Shown here: piece by piece, positions 42,945 to 53,700 of the stretch
How the letters are laid out: every line of letters begins with the position of its first letter
How positions within the stretch are numbered: the stretch's first letter is position 1
Source: Aurantiochytrium sp. KH105
Lineage: Eukaryota; Sar; Bigyra; Thraustochytrida; Thraustochytriidae
Length of the DNA stretch: 64,000 bases
Assembly: GCA_003116975.1 (NCBI GenBank)
Contig: BGKB01000048.1
Coordinates: 62,001-126,000, forward strand
Direction of reading: 5' to 3'
Notes under the pieces: model-generated
The model's database searches: none
Told to the model about the DNA's origin: nothing
The model's input: the letters and a program-made list of their open reading frames with translations, nothing else
Position numbers and translations under genes: made by a program

Positions 42945-43769
42945 TTAGATAATGTCGTCCTGCCTGTACTGAAGAACACGAACGTCGGGGCTCTCGTCAA
43001 GCTCGCCAATGGAGTGCACACCGGTGACCTCGGGAATGTAGTGCATGAGCATGTTCTCGACGCCATTCTTGAGAGTGACAGTCGAGCTGGGGCAGCCTGC
43101 GCAGGAGCCGGCGAGCTGAACGCTAACGATTCCAGTCTCCTCATCAAAGCCCTTGAAGAAGATGTCACCGCCGTCCTCCTGGACCATGGGGCGAATGCGC
43201 TGCTCGAGGAGCTCCTTGATGAGCTCGACAATTTCGCTTTCCTCCTCGGGGTATTCATCTCCCTGAGCGCCCTCGAGAGGACCGGTGACGGCAGGTTTGT
43301 CGGCCGCGTAAAAGTCCATAATCGTGGCAAAGACTTCCGGCTTGAGCTGAGCCCACTCGACCTGGTCAGACTTGCTGATGGTGACAAAGTCATTGCTGAG
43401 AAAGACGCCCGAGACGCCGTTCACGCGCATAAGCAGGCGCGCAAGCGGCGAGTTGTTGGTGGGCGTGTCTCCGCGGAACTCCATTGCGCTTCCATACTCC
43501 TCGGGGAGGACCTCCTTGCCGGGGAGGAACTTGAGCGACGCCGGGTTCGGGGTCTCCTCGGTCTGGATAAAGAGCGAGCGGACGCCGCCCAGCCTCCACT
43601 GCGCGCCGGTCGCGCGCACCATCGACTGCGGCTTGAGCAGTTCACGTCCGCGCGTTCCGGCCGTGCTTGCCACGCCCCTGCTGGTCTGCGCCGCGCGCAG
43701 GCTGCCGGCGCGAGCGGCGCCTCCGAGGGCCACTGCCGCCGCCGACCTTGCCATCATCAGCTTCAACAT
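42945..43769 (-). CDS. NFU1: NFU1 iron-sulfur cluster carrier, mitochondrial
   Basis: 274 residues from ATG 43769; the longer frame upstream only translates TGCG/TGCC repeats. The N-terminus is Arg/Ala-rich (MLKLMMARSAAAVALGGAARAG) like a mitochondrial presequence. The Nfu N-terminal domain begins at FIQTEETPNPASLKFLPGKEV, and the C-terminal NifU-like domain carries the cluster-binding CAGCPSS (CxxC) within GIVSVQLAGSCAGC. NFU1 hands 4Fe-4S clusters to lipoyl synthase and respiratory complexes in mitochondria (established knowledge). A CT tract directly abuts the stop codon on the 3' side (42931-42944). It diverges from LDAH. Confidence 0.95.
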   Translation of the reverse strand: MLKLMMARSAAAVALGGAARAGSLRAAQTSRGVASTAGTRGRELLKPQSMVRATGAQWRLGGVRSLFIQTEETPNPASLKFLPGKEVLPEEYGSAMEFRGDTPTNNSPLARLLMRVNGVSGVFLSNDFVTISKSDQVEWAQLKPEVFATIMDFYAADKPAVTGPLEGAQGDEYPEEESEIVELIKELLEQRIRPMVQEDGGDIFFKGFDEETGIVSVQLAGSCAGCPSSTVTLKNGVENMLMHYIPEVTGVHSIGELDESPDVRVLQYRQDDII

Positions 43770-44657
43770 CCTCGCGTACGTGCGTACGTGCGTGCGTGCG
43801 TGCGAGCGAGCGTGCGTGCGTGCGTGTCTGCCTGCCTGCCTGCCTGCCTGCGAGCCTACGTGCGCAAGCGTGTACGCGAGCGCGAGCGCGAGCGGACGGC
43901 TGTGTCTGAGCGTGCGTAAGTCTGCGTTCGGGTCGGCAGCTTTTCTGCGTTCTGGATTTGTTGTAAAGTAAAGTGTCTCGATCGAGTCGAGCAAGGGCAA
44001 GGAATGGATGCATGCGTGCCGGAGGGATGAGGAAGGCATGCATGACGATCGTGTCGTGTCAGTGATGAAGCAAGCGTGATGCTCGCGGAAACTAGCCTCC
44101 GAGCGAGGCTGACGTCTCGTTCGTCGTGACCGTCACTTCTCTGTCTTCTTTCAGATGAAACGAGAACCACGTGATGAACCCTGCGATGCAGCTAGGCCTA
44201 GCTGCACTGCTGCTCGCAGTCGGCTGCGGTTCTTCGGCTCACCGTCAAGCTTGAGTTAGGCCTAGTACAAGACGCGCTGCGATCATCTTCATTACATCAC
44301 GGTGATCCGCAAGAACCGCATGAGACTGGCAATGGCCGGCCGGTCAGAAGCGGGAGGAGCATGACTTCATTCATTTTCTCCCAGCCATCACGATGCCAAG
44401 CTTGTGGCTTTTGTCTCTGGTCGGCGGGCGGGCGACGACGTCCTCGGTATTTCCGAGAGATCTGCAAACGACGCTGCTGCGAGAAGGTGGTGACGACTCG
44501 TACTTCAGTCGAGCAAAGCTAGCCAACGTTTTCGCCAGGCGCGAGAGCGCTGAGCCACCAGGGTCGAGCGCGACGGCCTTGGCGCGACGCGTTAGGATCA
44601 CGAGGGTCGTCCTCGTCGTTTGCGCGTCTCGAAGCGAAGAAGTAGAAGAAGAAGAAC
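43770..44657. other. Divergent NFU1-LDAH promoter region
   Basis: 888 bases without a gene. Next to NFU1 is a TGCG/TGCC tetranucleotide tract (43775-43860). A 20-base palindrome lies at 44187-44206, and a second TAGGCCTA core at 44257-44264. Purine AAG repeats lead into the LDAH ATG. Confidence 0.6.
44187..44206. repeat. Perfect 20-base palindrome with TAGGCCTA core
   Basis: tgcagctaggcctagctgca equals its reverse complement. The same 8-base core recurs 64 bases downstream and in the CCTAGG array near 11925. It sits in a divergent promoter. Confidence 0.6.
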
Positions 44658-45791
44658 ATGGGCATCGCGGACGATGCCTTGCGCCTGACGCAGACCTTTG
44701 CGGCGACGGTCGTCGCGACGCTGGCGGCTTTGCTGGCTGCAGCGCGCCAGCGTCTGCGTCTCGGGGGCGTGCCGCAAGCCAAGTCGGCGACGCGGTTTGC
44801 TGACACGGAGCAGCGCGCAATCGAGGATGAAGCGGCTGTGCGACGCGGCGTGCCGGCCAAGGTTGACGGCCGCGTGCTCGAGGCCGACATGGTGCACCTG
44901 GACGCGGGCGTGGCGTCGCGCAAAGTCTTTCTTTTCTTCCCAGGCAACCCTGGTCTGGTCGATTTTTACCTGACAATGCTGCGCGAAATCTTTCGACGCA
45001 ACAAAGGATCTGTGCATGTGGTGGCAATTGGGCACGCCGGCCACAGCGCCTGGACGCCTGGAGACCACCAGCCCATCGGGTACCAGGCGCAGATCCAGCA
45101 CAAAGTGCAGGTGCTGCGACAAGAGATTTCGTGGTTCGAAGATGCAGATGCTCAGGTAATGATTGCGGGGCACTCGGTTGGAGCACGCGTTGGACTTGAA
45201 GTGATGCACGCGTTACCAGCAGTCAAGTGGGTTCGATACATTGGCATTTGCCCCACGGTCATGTACATTGGGCAGTCTCCCAACGGGACGAAGCTGTCAC
45301 CGCTGCTGGCGAACTCGTGGCTGCGCACACTTGCCTACCTCGTATTGCACCCTGTGTCGGCTCTCGTGATGCTCTTGCCATTTGGCGTCAAGCACGCGGT
45401 TGTCAAGTCGATCATGCGCAAGGACTGCCCAGGGGTAGACGACCATTTTGTGGGTCACGGCCTGAAACTCGTGCATCCTACGGTGGTGCAGAATGTCTTG
45501 CATATGGCGAACGATGAGATGCAGGAGATTTTGGACGTGACACATTTTCAGGATACAATCTTGAACCCGCACATGTCCAAGATGACCTTTGTGTTGTCGC
45601 CGATCGATCGTTGGTGCCACCATGAGATTGTGGAACGCATGCGCAAGGCATTTGTGGGCGCGCACTTTCACGTGTTGCCGGACTCGGTGACGCATGCTTT
45701 TTGCCTTTCGCACGAGAACATTAATTTAGTTGTTGATGCTGTGCAGACGGCGCTTGGCAGGGACGATGACGCGTCTCTATCGAGTTCGTAA
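44658..45791 (+). CDS. LDAH: Lipid-droplet-associated hydrolase (LDAH)
   Basis: 377 residues, ATG 44658. Alpha/beta hydrolase of the LDAH family: LFFPGNPGLVDFY (oxyanion/HGNPG-type motif), nucleophile elbow GHSVGAR with the catalytic Ser, an acidic residue in the SPIDRWCHH stretch and a C-terminal His in VTHAFCLSHE. A hydrophobic N-terminal helix (FAATVVATLAALLAAARQ) and a central hydrophobic hairpin (LAYLVLHPVSALVMLLPFG) could hold it on the droplet monolayer. LDAH proteins sit on lipid droplets and affect sterol-ester and triacylglycerol turnover; the exact substrate is debated. The length fits the family (~325-380). Followed by a purine AAG-rich 3' UTR. Confidence 0.9.
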   Translation: MGIADDALRLTQTFAATVVATLAALLAAARQRLRLGGVPQAKSATRFADTEQRAIEDEAAVRRGVPAKVDGRVLEADMVHLDAGVASRKVFLFFPGNPGLVDFYLTMLREIFRRNKGSVHVVAIGHAGHSAWTPGDHQPIGYQAQIQHKVQVLRQEISWFEDADAQVMIAGHSVGARVGLEVMHALPAVKWVRYIGICPTVMYIGQSPNGTKLSPLLANSWLRTLAYLVLHPVSALVMLLPFGVKHAVVKSIMRKDCPGVDDHFVGHGLKLVHPTVVQNVLHMANDEMQEILDVTHFQDTILNPHMSKMTFVLSPIDRWCHHEIVERMRKAFVGAHFHVLPDSVTHAFCLSHENINLVVDAVQTALGRDDDASLSSS

Positions 45792-46074
45792 CAAAGGAAG
45801 AAGAAGAATAAAAGAAGAAGAAGAAGAAGAAGAAAATCAAGAAGAATCCAAAGAAAGAGAAATTTCTTGACATAGAGTGCAATTTACGTATGTTCTCTCT
45901 CTTTTCTTTTTGTTTCTCTTCAGCGAAGCGGCAACAAGGGAGTTCTCAGCTGTGCAGATGACGCAGTAAAGGAAAGATGATGCACGATGTTCTCTGAGGT
46001 CATCGAAATAAAATAAAAATGCAAGGTTTGTTTTTCAGTTTTTTTGTACTTGTTTCTTGTTTCTTGTTTTTTTT

Positions 46075-47790
46075 TTATACGAAGGCCTCTGAGGCCTCGC
46101 TGTCACTTTGCATGCTGAGATGCGTGCTGGCGATGAGCTGTTGCATAATCATGGCGCGAGTGCTGAGGCGACGCGAATGGTCCTTGTGGCGGCGAACCTG
46201 GCCGCGCCAATGCAGCTTGGACAGCAGAGGAGGCCGCGCAAGGCTAGCCAAGGGCCTCGAAGGAGTATGCTTGACAGGTGAGGCCACCTTTTCGGAAGTG
46301 GGACCGCACGAAGGTACATTAGTCTTGAGAGAAGCCAAGACCGAGGCTGCGAGCGAGGACTCTTGTGCCGAAGCCCACGCGTCAGTGCTTGTAGACATGG
46401 AACTCGTTTCAGAGTTGGGAGAGTGATCGCCTTGGGAATCCTCTGCGATTTTCAAGTCGCCGTGATGCGGCGACGACCGAACGGTGGCAAGAGGGAATCT
46501 TTCGAGGGCTGCGCGTAATCCAGAGGCGGAAAGGGCGCGGCAGCGCTCGAGACCGAGGTACGAGAGCGGGCGAGCGCGCTGCGGGCCCAAGGACAAAAAG
46601 CAAATGTCGGCGATGTTTGTTCCGGCGACCTCGAGGTGCTCAAGTGTCTTGCAGAGCTGAAGTACAAGGGCGATGCCCACGGAGCCGACACCTGAGCAGT
46701 CGCAAGCTTCGAGGCGACGGAGGCGCGGGCAATTCTTGGCAAGAGCCGCAAATGCTCTGTCCGAGATCGATTTGATGCCCGAGAGCGTGAGGATCTCGAG
46801 CTCCGGGCAGGCGAGCGCGATCGAGCGCAGGGCGTTATCATCGAGGGCAGTGCAGCCCTCGAGGTTGAGTTCGCGCAGGCCGAGACGCATGGATGTTTTC
46901 TGGAGATCAGCGACGGCGTCAGAGCTTACATCCTGGCAGTGGCGGATAACGAGTTTCTCGAGGTTGCATTGCTGCACAAGGACCCGAATGCACGAGGGGT
47001 CAAGGTTGGGGCAGTGAGAAACGTGGAGACTGCGCAGGTCTGGGCACTTTTCCGCAAGGCGGGCAAGCGTGGGTGCGTCGAGGTGTGTGCAATGCTCGAG
47101 GTGGACGGATTCCAGTTTGCGCGAGAGGCCAAAGAACATTTTAAGTCCGTGTGCGGACACCTTGGTGCAGCGGAGAGCGGTAAAGCTGCGAAGTTGGGGG
47201 CACTTGCTGGCGATACGGCAAAGGTCGGCATCGGAGACCTCGGTGTCTTGATCAATTACAATGTGGTCGAGTGTCTTGGCCCAGCGTTCGATTTGTTTGC
47301 TGTTGTTCTTGTTGTTATTTTTCTCCGAGACGTTTGGTGTCTTTGCGCGGAGCAGAGAGCGCTTGACAAGGAACTGGGTGCAGGCTTCCTTGTCTGCGCG
47401 GTCTGCGGCGCGAAGGGAGAGGATCTGGGCATCGCCAATATAGTCCCCAAGGATGGTGCTGAGTACGGAGGACGGGAGGCGGCCGGAGATGCTCTGAGGC
47501 CTGTCTTGGTCGCGCGCGCGCTCTGCGCCAGCGGACTCGAGTCTCTGCCTCTTGCGATGGGGGGCGGGTGCGGCCGCCGTTCTGTCGGCGGCCCTTTTCG
47601 CGCCGGTCTCCATGGCGTTTTCTTGTCCTCCGCGCTGGCGCTGCGCCCCGGGCTCTTTGGGCCCGTTCGAGCTCCTCTGTTGGCGTCTCCTTCTCAGTCG
47701 CTGCTGCTGCTGCTGCTGCTGCTCCTCCTCGCGAATCTTGTCGGAGCGCATCTTCGCCTTGACCTTCATCTTGATGAGGACTTGGGTCAT
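46075..47790 (-). CDS. F-box/leucine-rich-repeat protein (FBXL/AMN1-like)
   Basis: 571 residues from ATG 47790; the frame stays open upstream, but that part is low-complexity Gln/Arg. The N-terminus is basic and Gln-rich (a CTG-encoded Gln run). A degenerate F-box lies at ~110-155 (GRLPSSVLSTILGDYIGDAQIL). About nine Cys-containing LRRs follow (~190-440), each of the form CPxLRxLxxxxC, such as CPDLRSLHVSHCPNLD and CPELEILTLSGI. The C-terminal ~130 residues are Ser/Thr-rich and basic. Such proteins select substrates for SCF ubiquitin ligases; AMN1-type relatives act in mitotic exit. The target is unknown. The 289-codon frame on the other strand over this gene is its antisense shadow. Confidence 0.82.
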   Translation of the reverse strand: MTQVLIKMKVKAKMRSDKIREEEQQQQQQQRLRRRRQQRSSNGPKEPGAQRQRGGQENAMETGAKRAADRTAAAPAPHRKRQRLESAGAERARDQDRPQSISGRLPSSVLSTILGDYIGDAQILSLRAADRADKEACTQFLVKRSLLRAKTPNVSEKNNNKNNSKQIERWAKTLDHIVIDQDTEVSDADLCRIASKCPQLRSFTALRCTKVSAHGLKMFFGLSRKLESVHLEHCTHLDAPTLARLAEKCPDLRSLHVSHCPNLDPSCIRVLVQQCNLEKLVIRHCQDVSSDAVADLQKTSMRLGLRELNLEGCTALDDNALRSIALACPELEILTLSGIKSISDRAFAALAKNCPRLRRLEACDCSGVGSVGIALVLQLCKTLEHLEVAGTNIADICFLSLGPQRARPLSYLGLERCRALSASGLRAALERFPLATVRSSPHHGDLKIAEDSQGDHSPNSETSSMSTSTDAWASAQESSLAASVLASLKTNVPSCGPTSEKVASPVKHTPSRPLASLARPPLLSKLHWRGQVRRHKDHSRRLSTRAMIMQQLIASTHLSMQSDSEASEAFV

Positions 47791-50700
47791 TGGACAAACT
47801 GTTTGTAGTCTGCTTGCTTTGCTTGCTTTCTTGCTTGCAGTTGGTCGCTGGCTGGGACGGATCGTCGCGAGCGGATCGAATCTGATCCGAGTCTGCCGGT
47901 CGCCCGGCCTCCTTCCCCCCTCTCTCTGCGAGGCGAGCTGCTCACGTCTGCGCCCGCCTTCCTGCTGCGCCGGGGGACGGAGCCGCCCTGCCTGCCTGCC
48001 TGCTTGCCGCACCGTTCCTCACGGGTCCACGCCTCGCTCGCTCTCGCGCTTTGGAGCTCTGCTCTGCTCTGCTCTGCTCCGCTCCGCTCGGCGTCTCGCT
48101 CGCTCGCCCGCTCGCTCGATCGGCCTGCGAGCCTGCGCGCGGACGGACGCCGCGTAGTACGTACGCGCGCCGCTGCTCCGCTCGCTCTGCCGCGCTGCGC
48201 TGCGCGCGCCCGCGAGCGTCGCCTCGGCCTCCTCCTGCTGCCGCGTAGTCGTCGCTGTCACTCGCTTCTTTTTTTCTTTTCTTTTCTTTTCTTTTTCTTT
48301 TTCTTTATGGCCTTCTTTTTTGGCTTTGAACCTCCGCCTCCACCGGGCGGGGGCTCCGCTTCCTCGCGCGCGGCGTTGACGTTGACGTTGACGGCGACCC
48401 GACCCGCGAGGCCAGGCGAGGCGACGCGGGAAAGCGGGATGGAGGGCGGCTTGGGCTCCTTCGACGGGCCGATCGATCGATCGATCGATCCGGTCTGGTC
48501 TCCCAGGCAGAGAGAGAAAGAAGGTTTAACTGCTCGGCGAAGCGGAGCCAAGCGACCTCCTCCTCTACTTGGCTGCGGCCCCGCCGGCTTCCCGCTCCGC
48601 TACACTTGCGCGCACTCCCGCCGCTCGCGCTCACCGGGATCAACCCGCCGCGCGCGCGCTCGCTCGCTCGCTCGTTCACCCGCGCCAAGTCCAGGTCGAG
48701 GTCGAGGTCGAGGTCGAGGTCGAGGTCGCGTCGTGGGGAAGACAGACGCCTTGCGCGCAGTTGCTGGTCTCGCTCTCTGCTTTCGCTGCCTGCCGCGGGT
48801 TTGAATTCAAATCTGAGTTCGAATTGAATTTGAATTTGAATTTGAATTTGAATTCGAATTCGAATTCGAATTCTAAACCCTCGTGCCGCGCCGCGGGTCT
48901 TCAAATCCAATAAATCAAATCAAATCAAATCAAATCCGCCGCCTCGCTGGTTTCGGCCGCAAAGCAGCAGCCAGGTGAGGCGCGCGCGGCGGCACGGCGG
49001 GAGGGTGGGCCCAGAATTTCGCGCGCGTCCTTCCTCCTAGCGCGCCCGGGAGGCTCCGGAGCGCGTCGCGCTAGGGCGCGGCGGAGGAAGCGCCTCCTTT
49101 TCCCCCCCCTTTTCTTTCCTGGATTCCTCCCTCCTTTCCTTCCTTGATGCCACGCCCGCCGGTCTTTCTTTCCTTGCGCCTCTCTCTCCTCGTCCCTCGC
49201 ACCGCCGCCGCTGCTGCCGCTCTCGGGCGGCCACGTCACGTCGCCCCTTCTCCCCCTCCGCGCGGTGGTCGGTGCCAGACGAACGAGCGATTGATCGATT
49301 GACCGACCACCGGCCGCGGACTCGATGATGCCAACGACGAGAAACTGATCGATCGTCCAGGTCCAATCGACGGTACGGCCGGCTTGGCTACGTGGGTTGC
49401 GCGGGGCGTGCAGCGAGCGCGCCCGTCACAGCAGCTGGCAGCAGTGGTGGGTGGCAGACCGGCGATGGCGTGCGAGACACCTGACCGTCGCTCGGGCGAA
49501 CGGATGTACTTTTATTTCGTTTTGTTTTCTTTCGCACGCGCACTACGCACGCACGCATACACACACCCTCTCACCCTCGCCCGCGGGCCCGCTGCCGCTC
49601 GCCTCGCCGCTGCCTCTGGCTCAAGACGACTCGACTCGCCTCGCCTCGCTGCTTTCTTTCCTCGCCGACGGCGCTCGCGCTCCCGTCGCCGTTTCTTGGC
49701 CGCGAACTCCTCTTCGCGCACGCGCTCCGTTTCGCTCTGCCTCGCTTCGCCAAGCACGCCACTGCACCGTGCGCGCGAGTTCCTTCGCTCCTCGGCGCCT
49801 GTGCCGCCTCGCTGGCGCTCCTGGACTGCCGCCGTTCTGCAGCTGCCTGCCTGCTCCGTCGCGGTCGCGCGCGCGTGCGTGCACAACGAGGTCCGCGGGG
49901 CCGGCCCTGCTCGCCTGCGCGTGCGTGGCGTACGCCTGCAGCGGGCCGCTCCGCGGACAGCAGGCGTCGCCGGGTTCGACGCCGTTCACCCTTGTTCGCG
50001 CACGCGGGTCCGGGCTGAGCTCACTTGGACTCCAAGGACTCGCTGTCGCTCGCTGGACTCTGGAGGCACGCCACCGGCTGCTCGCACGCTCGCTCGATCG
50101 CTCAAGCGAACGAAGTCTTCGGCCTCGCGAACGTCCGAGCGTGCTGGTTGTTGGTTGGTCTGGCAGATGAGATGACTCGCACCTGCTTTCGGGCGTCGGC
50201 CAGTGGCCAGGGCAGGAGAAGCAAGCCAAGGACCAGGTCCGCTTTGTTGGAAATTCAGGTTTTGCACGATGATTGGCGCTTTGCCGCCTGGCTGCAGCTG
50301 CAGCCCCAGCCACCTGCCGGGCTCTTCATTGTGCAAGCAACCAACAGATCAAATAGACAAGAGAAGCCAAGCAGAACAGAGGGCAGAGTGCGTGCGATGC
50401 TGGACTTTTGTTGGGAGGCGACGCAGCGTGTCGGTCGATGCGGACGATGCGAACGATGCGCCAAGGCTGAATAAAGAAAAGGATTCCGTGGGCTCCTGGC
50501 GAGAGCGAGATGATGTACTCACTCACCGCTCCTTGCCTGCTTGCCAGCCCGCACCGCAATGCATATAAAGTCTCGGGTCACCTCCAAAAGCTCTGGAATT
50601 CCCGAAAAGAAGGTAGAAACTGCAAAAAAAAAATGCTTTCCCTCTGCCTCTGCCTCTGCCTGCTACCAGCTTCCGAGAAAAAGCTGGCCACGGAGTTGCC

Positions 50701-53700
50701 TCGATTCCTTGCCGGAAGGAAACGAGACGAATCGATGGGAAAAGTCAGAAGCATAGTGGCCGGCCGGCCAGCGATGTCACTTCGAGCATCTGTCTGTCGG
50801 CCGGTCTGTTAGTCCTTTAGAAGCCCTTTTTTCGCCATCGCTTTTTCTATTTCTTTTCATTTTCAATCCTCGAGGCGATGCACCAAGCCAGCTGGCTGGC
50901 TGGCTGGCTGACTTTGATGGCTCGCAGTCAGACAAGGTGATGGGACAACGCCGCAATGGCGTCCTCAAGCAACGCAGCCAGTGGATCATCAAGAAAACTT
51001 GGTCGGTCGGTGGGTCGGCCGGCCGACCGGTTGGTAAGTTGCTTGGTTGGTTGGGTGGGTGGTCGGTCAAACAAGGCCCCAGACCAAGGGACGCGCGGTG
51101 GGGGCTTCCACCCTCACCTCCCTCTGCCTGTTCTGCCGCCACCGCTCTGCGGAAATTTAAAACTCTCCTCCCGCGACCAAACAAGCGAGCAAGCGAGCAA
51201 GGCTCTGGAAAAGCAAGCCACAGCCAGCAATCGCAGTGAGGCTTTCTCACGAGCAAGAGAAAGAGGGGAAATCGCCGCTTTTGCCAGGCCGATACGCCAG
51301 CGTTCGCAGCGCCGCGCAGATTCGGCTGGCCGCAGCGCGAGCTTTTCGGCGGCCACGCTCGCTTGCCATGGGCGAGGCGATGGGCCGCTGTCGCTGTCGC
51401 GTCAAGTCCACGATTCGAATCTCGGTGGTAGCACGGCGCGCCCAGTCAGCACGGGCGTCTCCCGCTACGGAGCGAGCTGTGCGCTCGCAGGACGTTTCGC
51501 CAGCTGCGGGAACGAGGGCCCCACCGCTGTGGAGACGCTACGAAACCCTCCACCCCACACCGCGCGCCACTCGCCATAGTCAGGAGACGCCCGCCACTGC
51601 GCGGAGCGCGTCGAATGGTGCAACGTTGGCGCATAGCAAGCTATAGCTAGCTGCCAGCTGCCAGTGCCCGCTGCCCTGCGCTGCAGACGACTACGACTGC
51701 CAATACCTTTTCTCTCTCTCTCTCTCTCTCTCTTTGTCAAAGGGGCGAGAGAAAGTGAGAATCTGATCCGAGCAAAGGAGCAAGCCTGGAAGTATGCACG
51801 GGTGATGGCGAGAGCGAGAGCCGGCTGCGGCTGCGGAAGACAGACAAACAGACAAACCCAACAGACAGACAGACGGACAGACAGACAGACAGCCAGACAG
51901 ACAGACAAGGCCGCGGCCGACGAGCGAATTGCGCCGAGCTCGAAAGGGCCACCCTCGCTAGGATGCATTACGACGCGGGTCATCATTCAGGCACGGCCCA
52001 TGGCGACTCTTTTTCTTCCTTGGTATATCACTTGGCAAGGAAGTAAAGTAAAGCAGCCAAGTAAAAAAAAACAAAGAAAAGCAAACAGATCAAGCAGCAT
52101 CGCTGGCTGTGTGCTACCTCCTCCTCCTTCTCCTCCTTCTTCTATACATGCTACCGCGCACGAGCAAGAATGGCTTCCGGGCGGATTTTTCCTTGTAAGA
52201 CAAGCGGCGTTGAAGCGGTTGCAAATGCTTCTTTTCTCTTTCCGCGAAGCGAGCAGCCAGCTTGATCTACCCCGTACACTTGAAGGAGACTGCTGTCAAT
52301 GTGGCACCATCCTGCCAACTAGCTCGCTCGCTCGCTCGCTCGCTGCAGGCCGCCTGATGCAGCACATCTGGCTTCGCCGGCCGGCAGCGGCGAGCGAGCC
52401 CTGCGGCGCCCGACTCCTTCGCCATCTCGGCGTGTTCACTCAAGGCGCTTATACCTCACCTTGCGTCGCAACCTGCGAACAGGCGGCCCTGCGCGAGCCT
52501 ACAGACGTGGTGTGGTGCACGCGCCGGAGCATAGCGGCGGCCAGACACTGGCAGGCAAGCTCTATCCAGCCAACCTGGACGGACCAGCGACCAAGCAACC
52601 AACCGATCGAGGGACGAAAGATTCATGCCATACCTTGGCGTGAGCTGGCTGGGTTGAGGCAAGTGTGCGTCCACTGGCCGCTGGTTGACTCCGCTTCCCC
52701 TGGCCGGACGTTCTGCGGGTGCAGCGCAGTCAGAAAGGGCGACACCAGGCACCGACCCTGCGCTCGTGCTCATCATCCGTTTCTCCGCTACTGCGCCGGA
52801 AGTATTGCTGCATGATGGCTCGCTCGTATCCGTTCTCTGCGCGCCGCGGCCATTGCGGACGGCATCACGGCTTGCAACCGACCATACTTGACCATCATCA
52901 CGATGTCGCTCGTTATCGTTTGCTCGGGCCGATTCTGAGCCCGTCAGCGTCAGCATCAGCGTCAGCGTCAGCGTCGCACGGTTGCCTACTGCGCTGCACT
53001 GCTCTTCGTCGGCTGGCCACCAGTGGCGCCGCAGAATGTGACCGCGATCTTGATGTGGGCGGCGGCCGTGCCCGCGGTTTCTTCGTTGCAAAGAGAGCGA
53101 GCAAGGAAGCGAGCGTGAAAGCGAGCACGGCAAGCGCATCAGTGCAGACGCGCATGCAGCCTCGAACGGGGACCGGGTGTGGCTGCAACCGCGGCCACTT
53201 TCTTTTCGCCGCGCGTCGCTTGGACAGCGGCCGCAGGGCGTCGGCAGCGGGCCAGATTTTTGGCTTCTCGAGGCCCCGATCACGCGGAGAGGAAGAGGCC
53301 TAGAGTGACTCCGATTCACGCACGCAGACGCATGCACGCACGCACGGACGCACGCACGCACGCACGCCAGGGAGTACTTTCCCTCGACAAAAAGAAAGCA
53401 AGCGAAGCAAGCATGACCAGGGAATCTTGCTCCATGGATAAGGGCGGCAGCCAGCCAGCCAGCCAGCAAGCCAGCCAGCCACGATGGCCAGCCAGGTGGC
53501 ATTGTTGGGTGGCGTGCCAATTGTTGGGTGGCGAGAGTGGGTGGGGTGGCTGGGTGGGTGGGTGGGTGCCTGTTTGGGTCAGGGTCAGCCTGCAGAAAAG
53601 GGCTCGGTCCAGTCACCGCAATTCGTGTCGCTCGCAATCGCGCCTCTGCCGCGCTGCGCCGCGCCGCGCACATGACAGCGAGGCGAACGCGAAGGCAAAT

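Noticed and set aside
51664-52815. 383-codon plus-strand frame
   Set aside because: Starts in a CT tract and runs through CAGA repeats; low complexity, no family.
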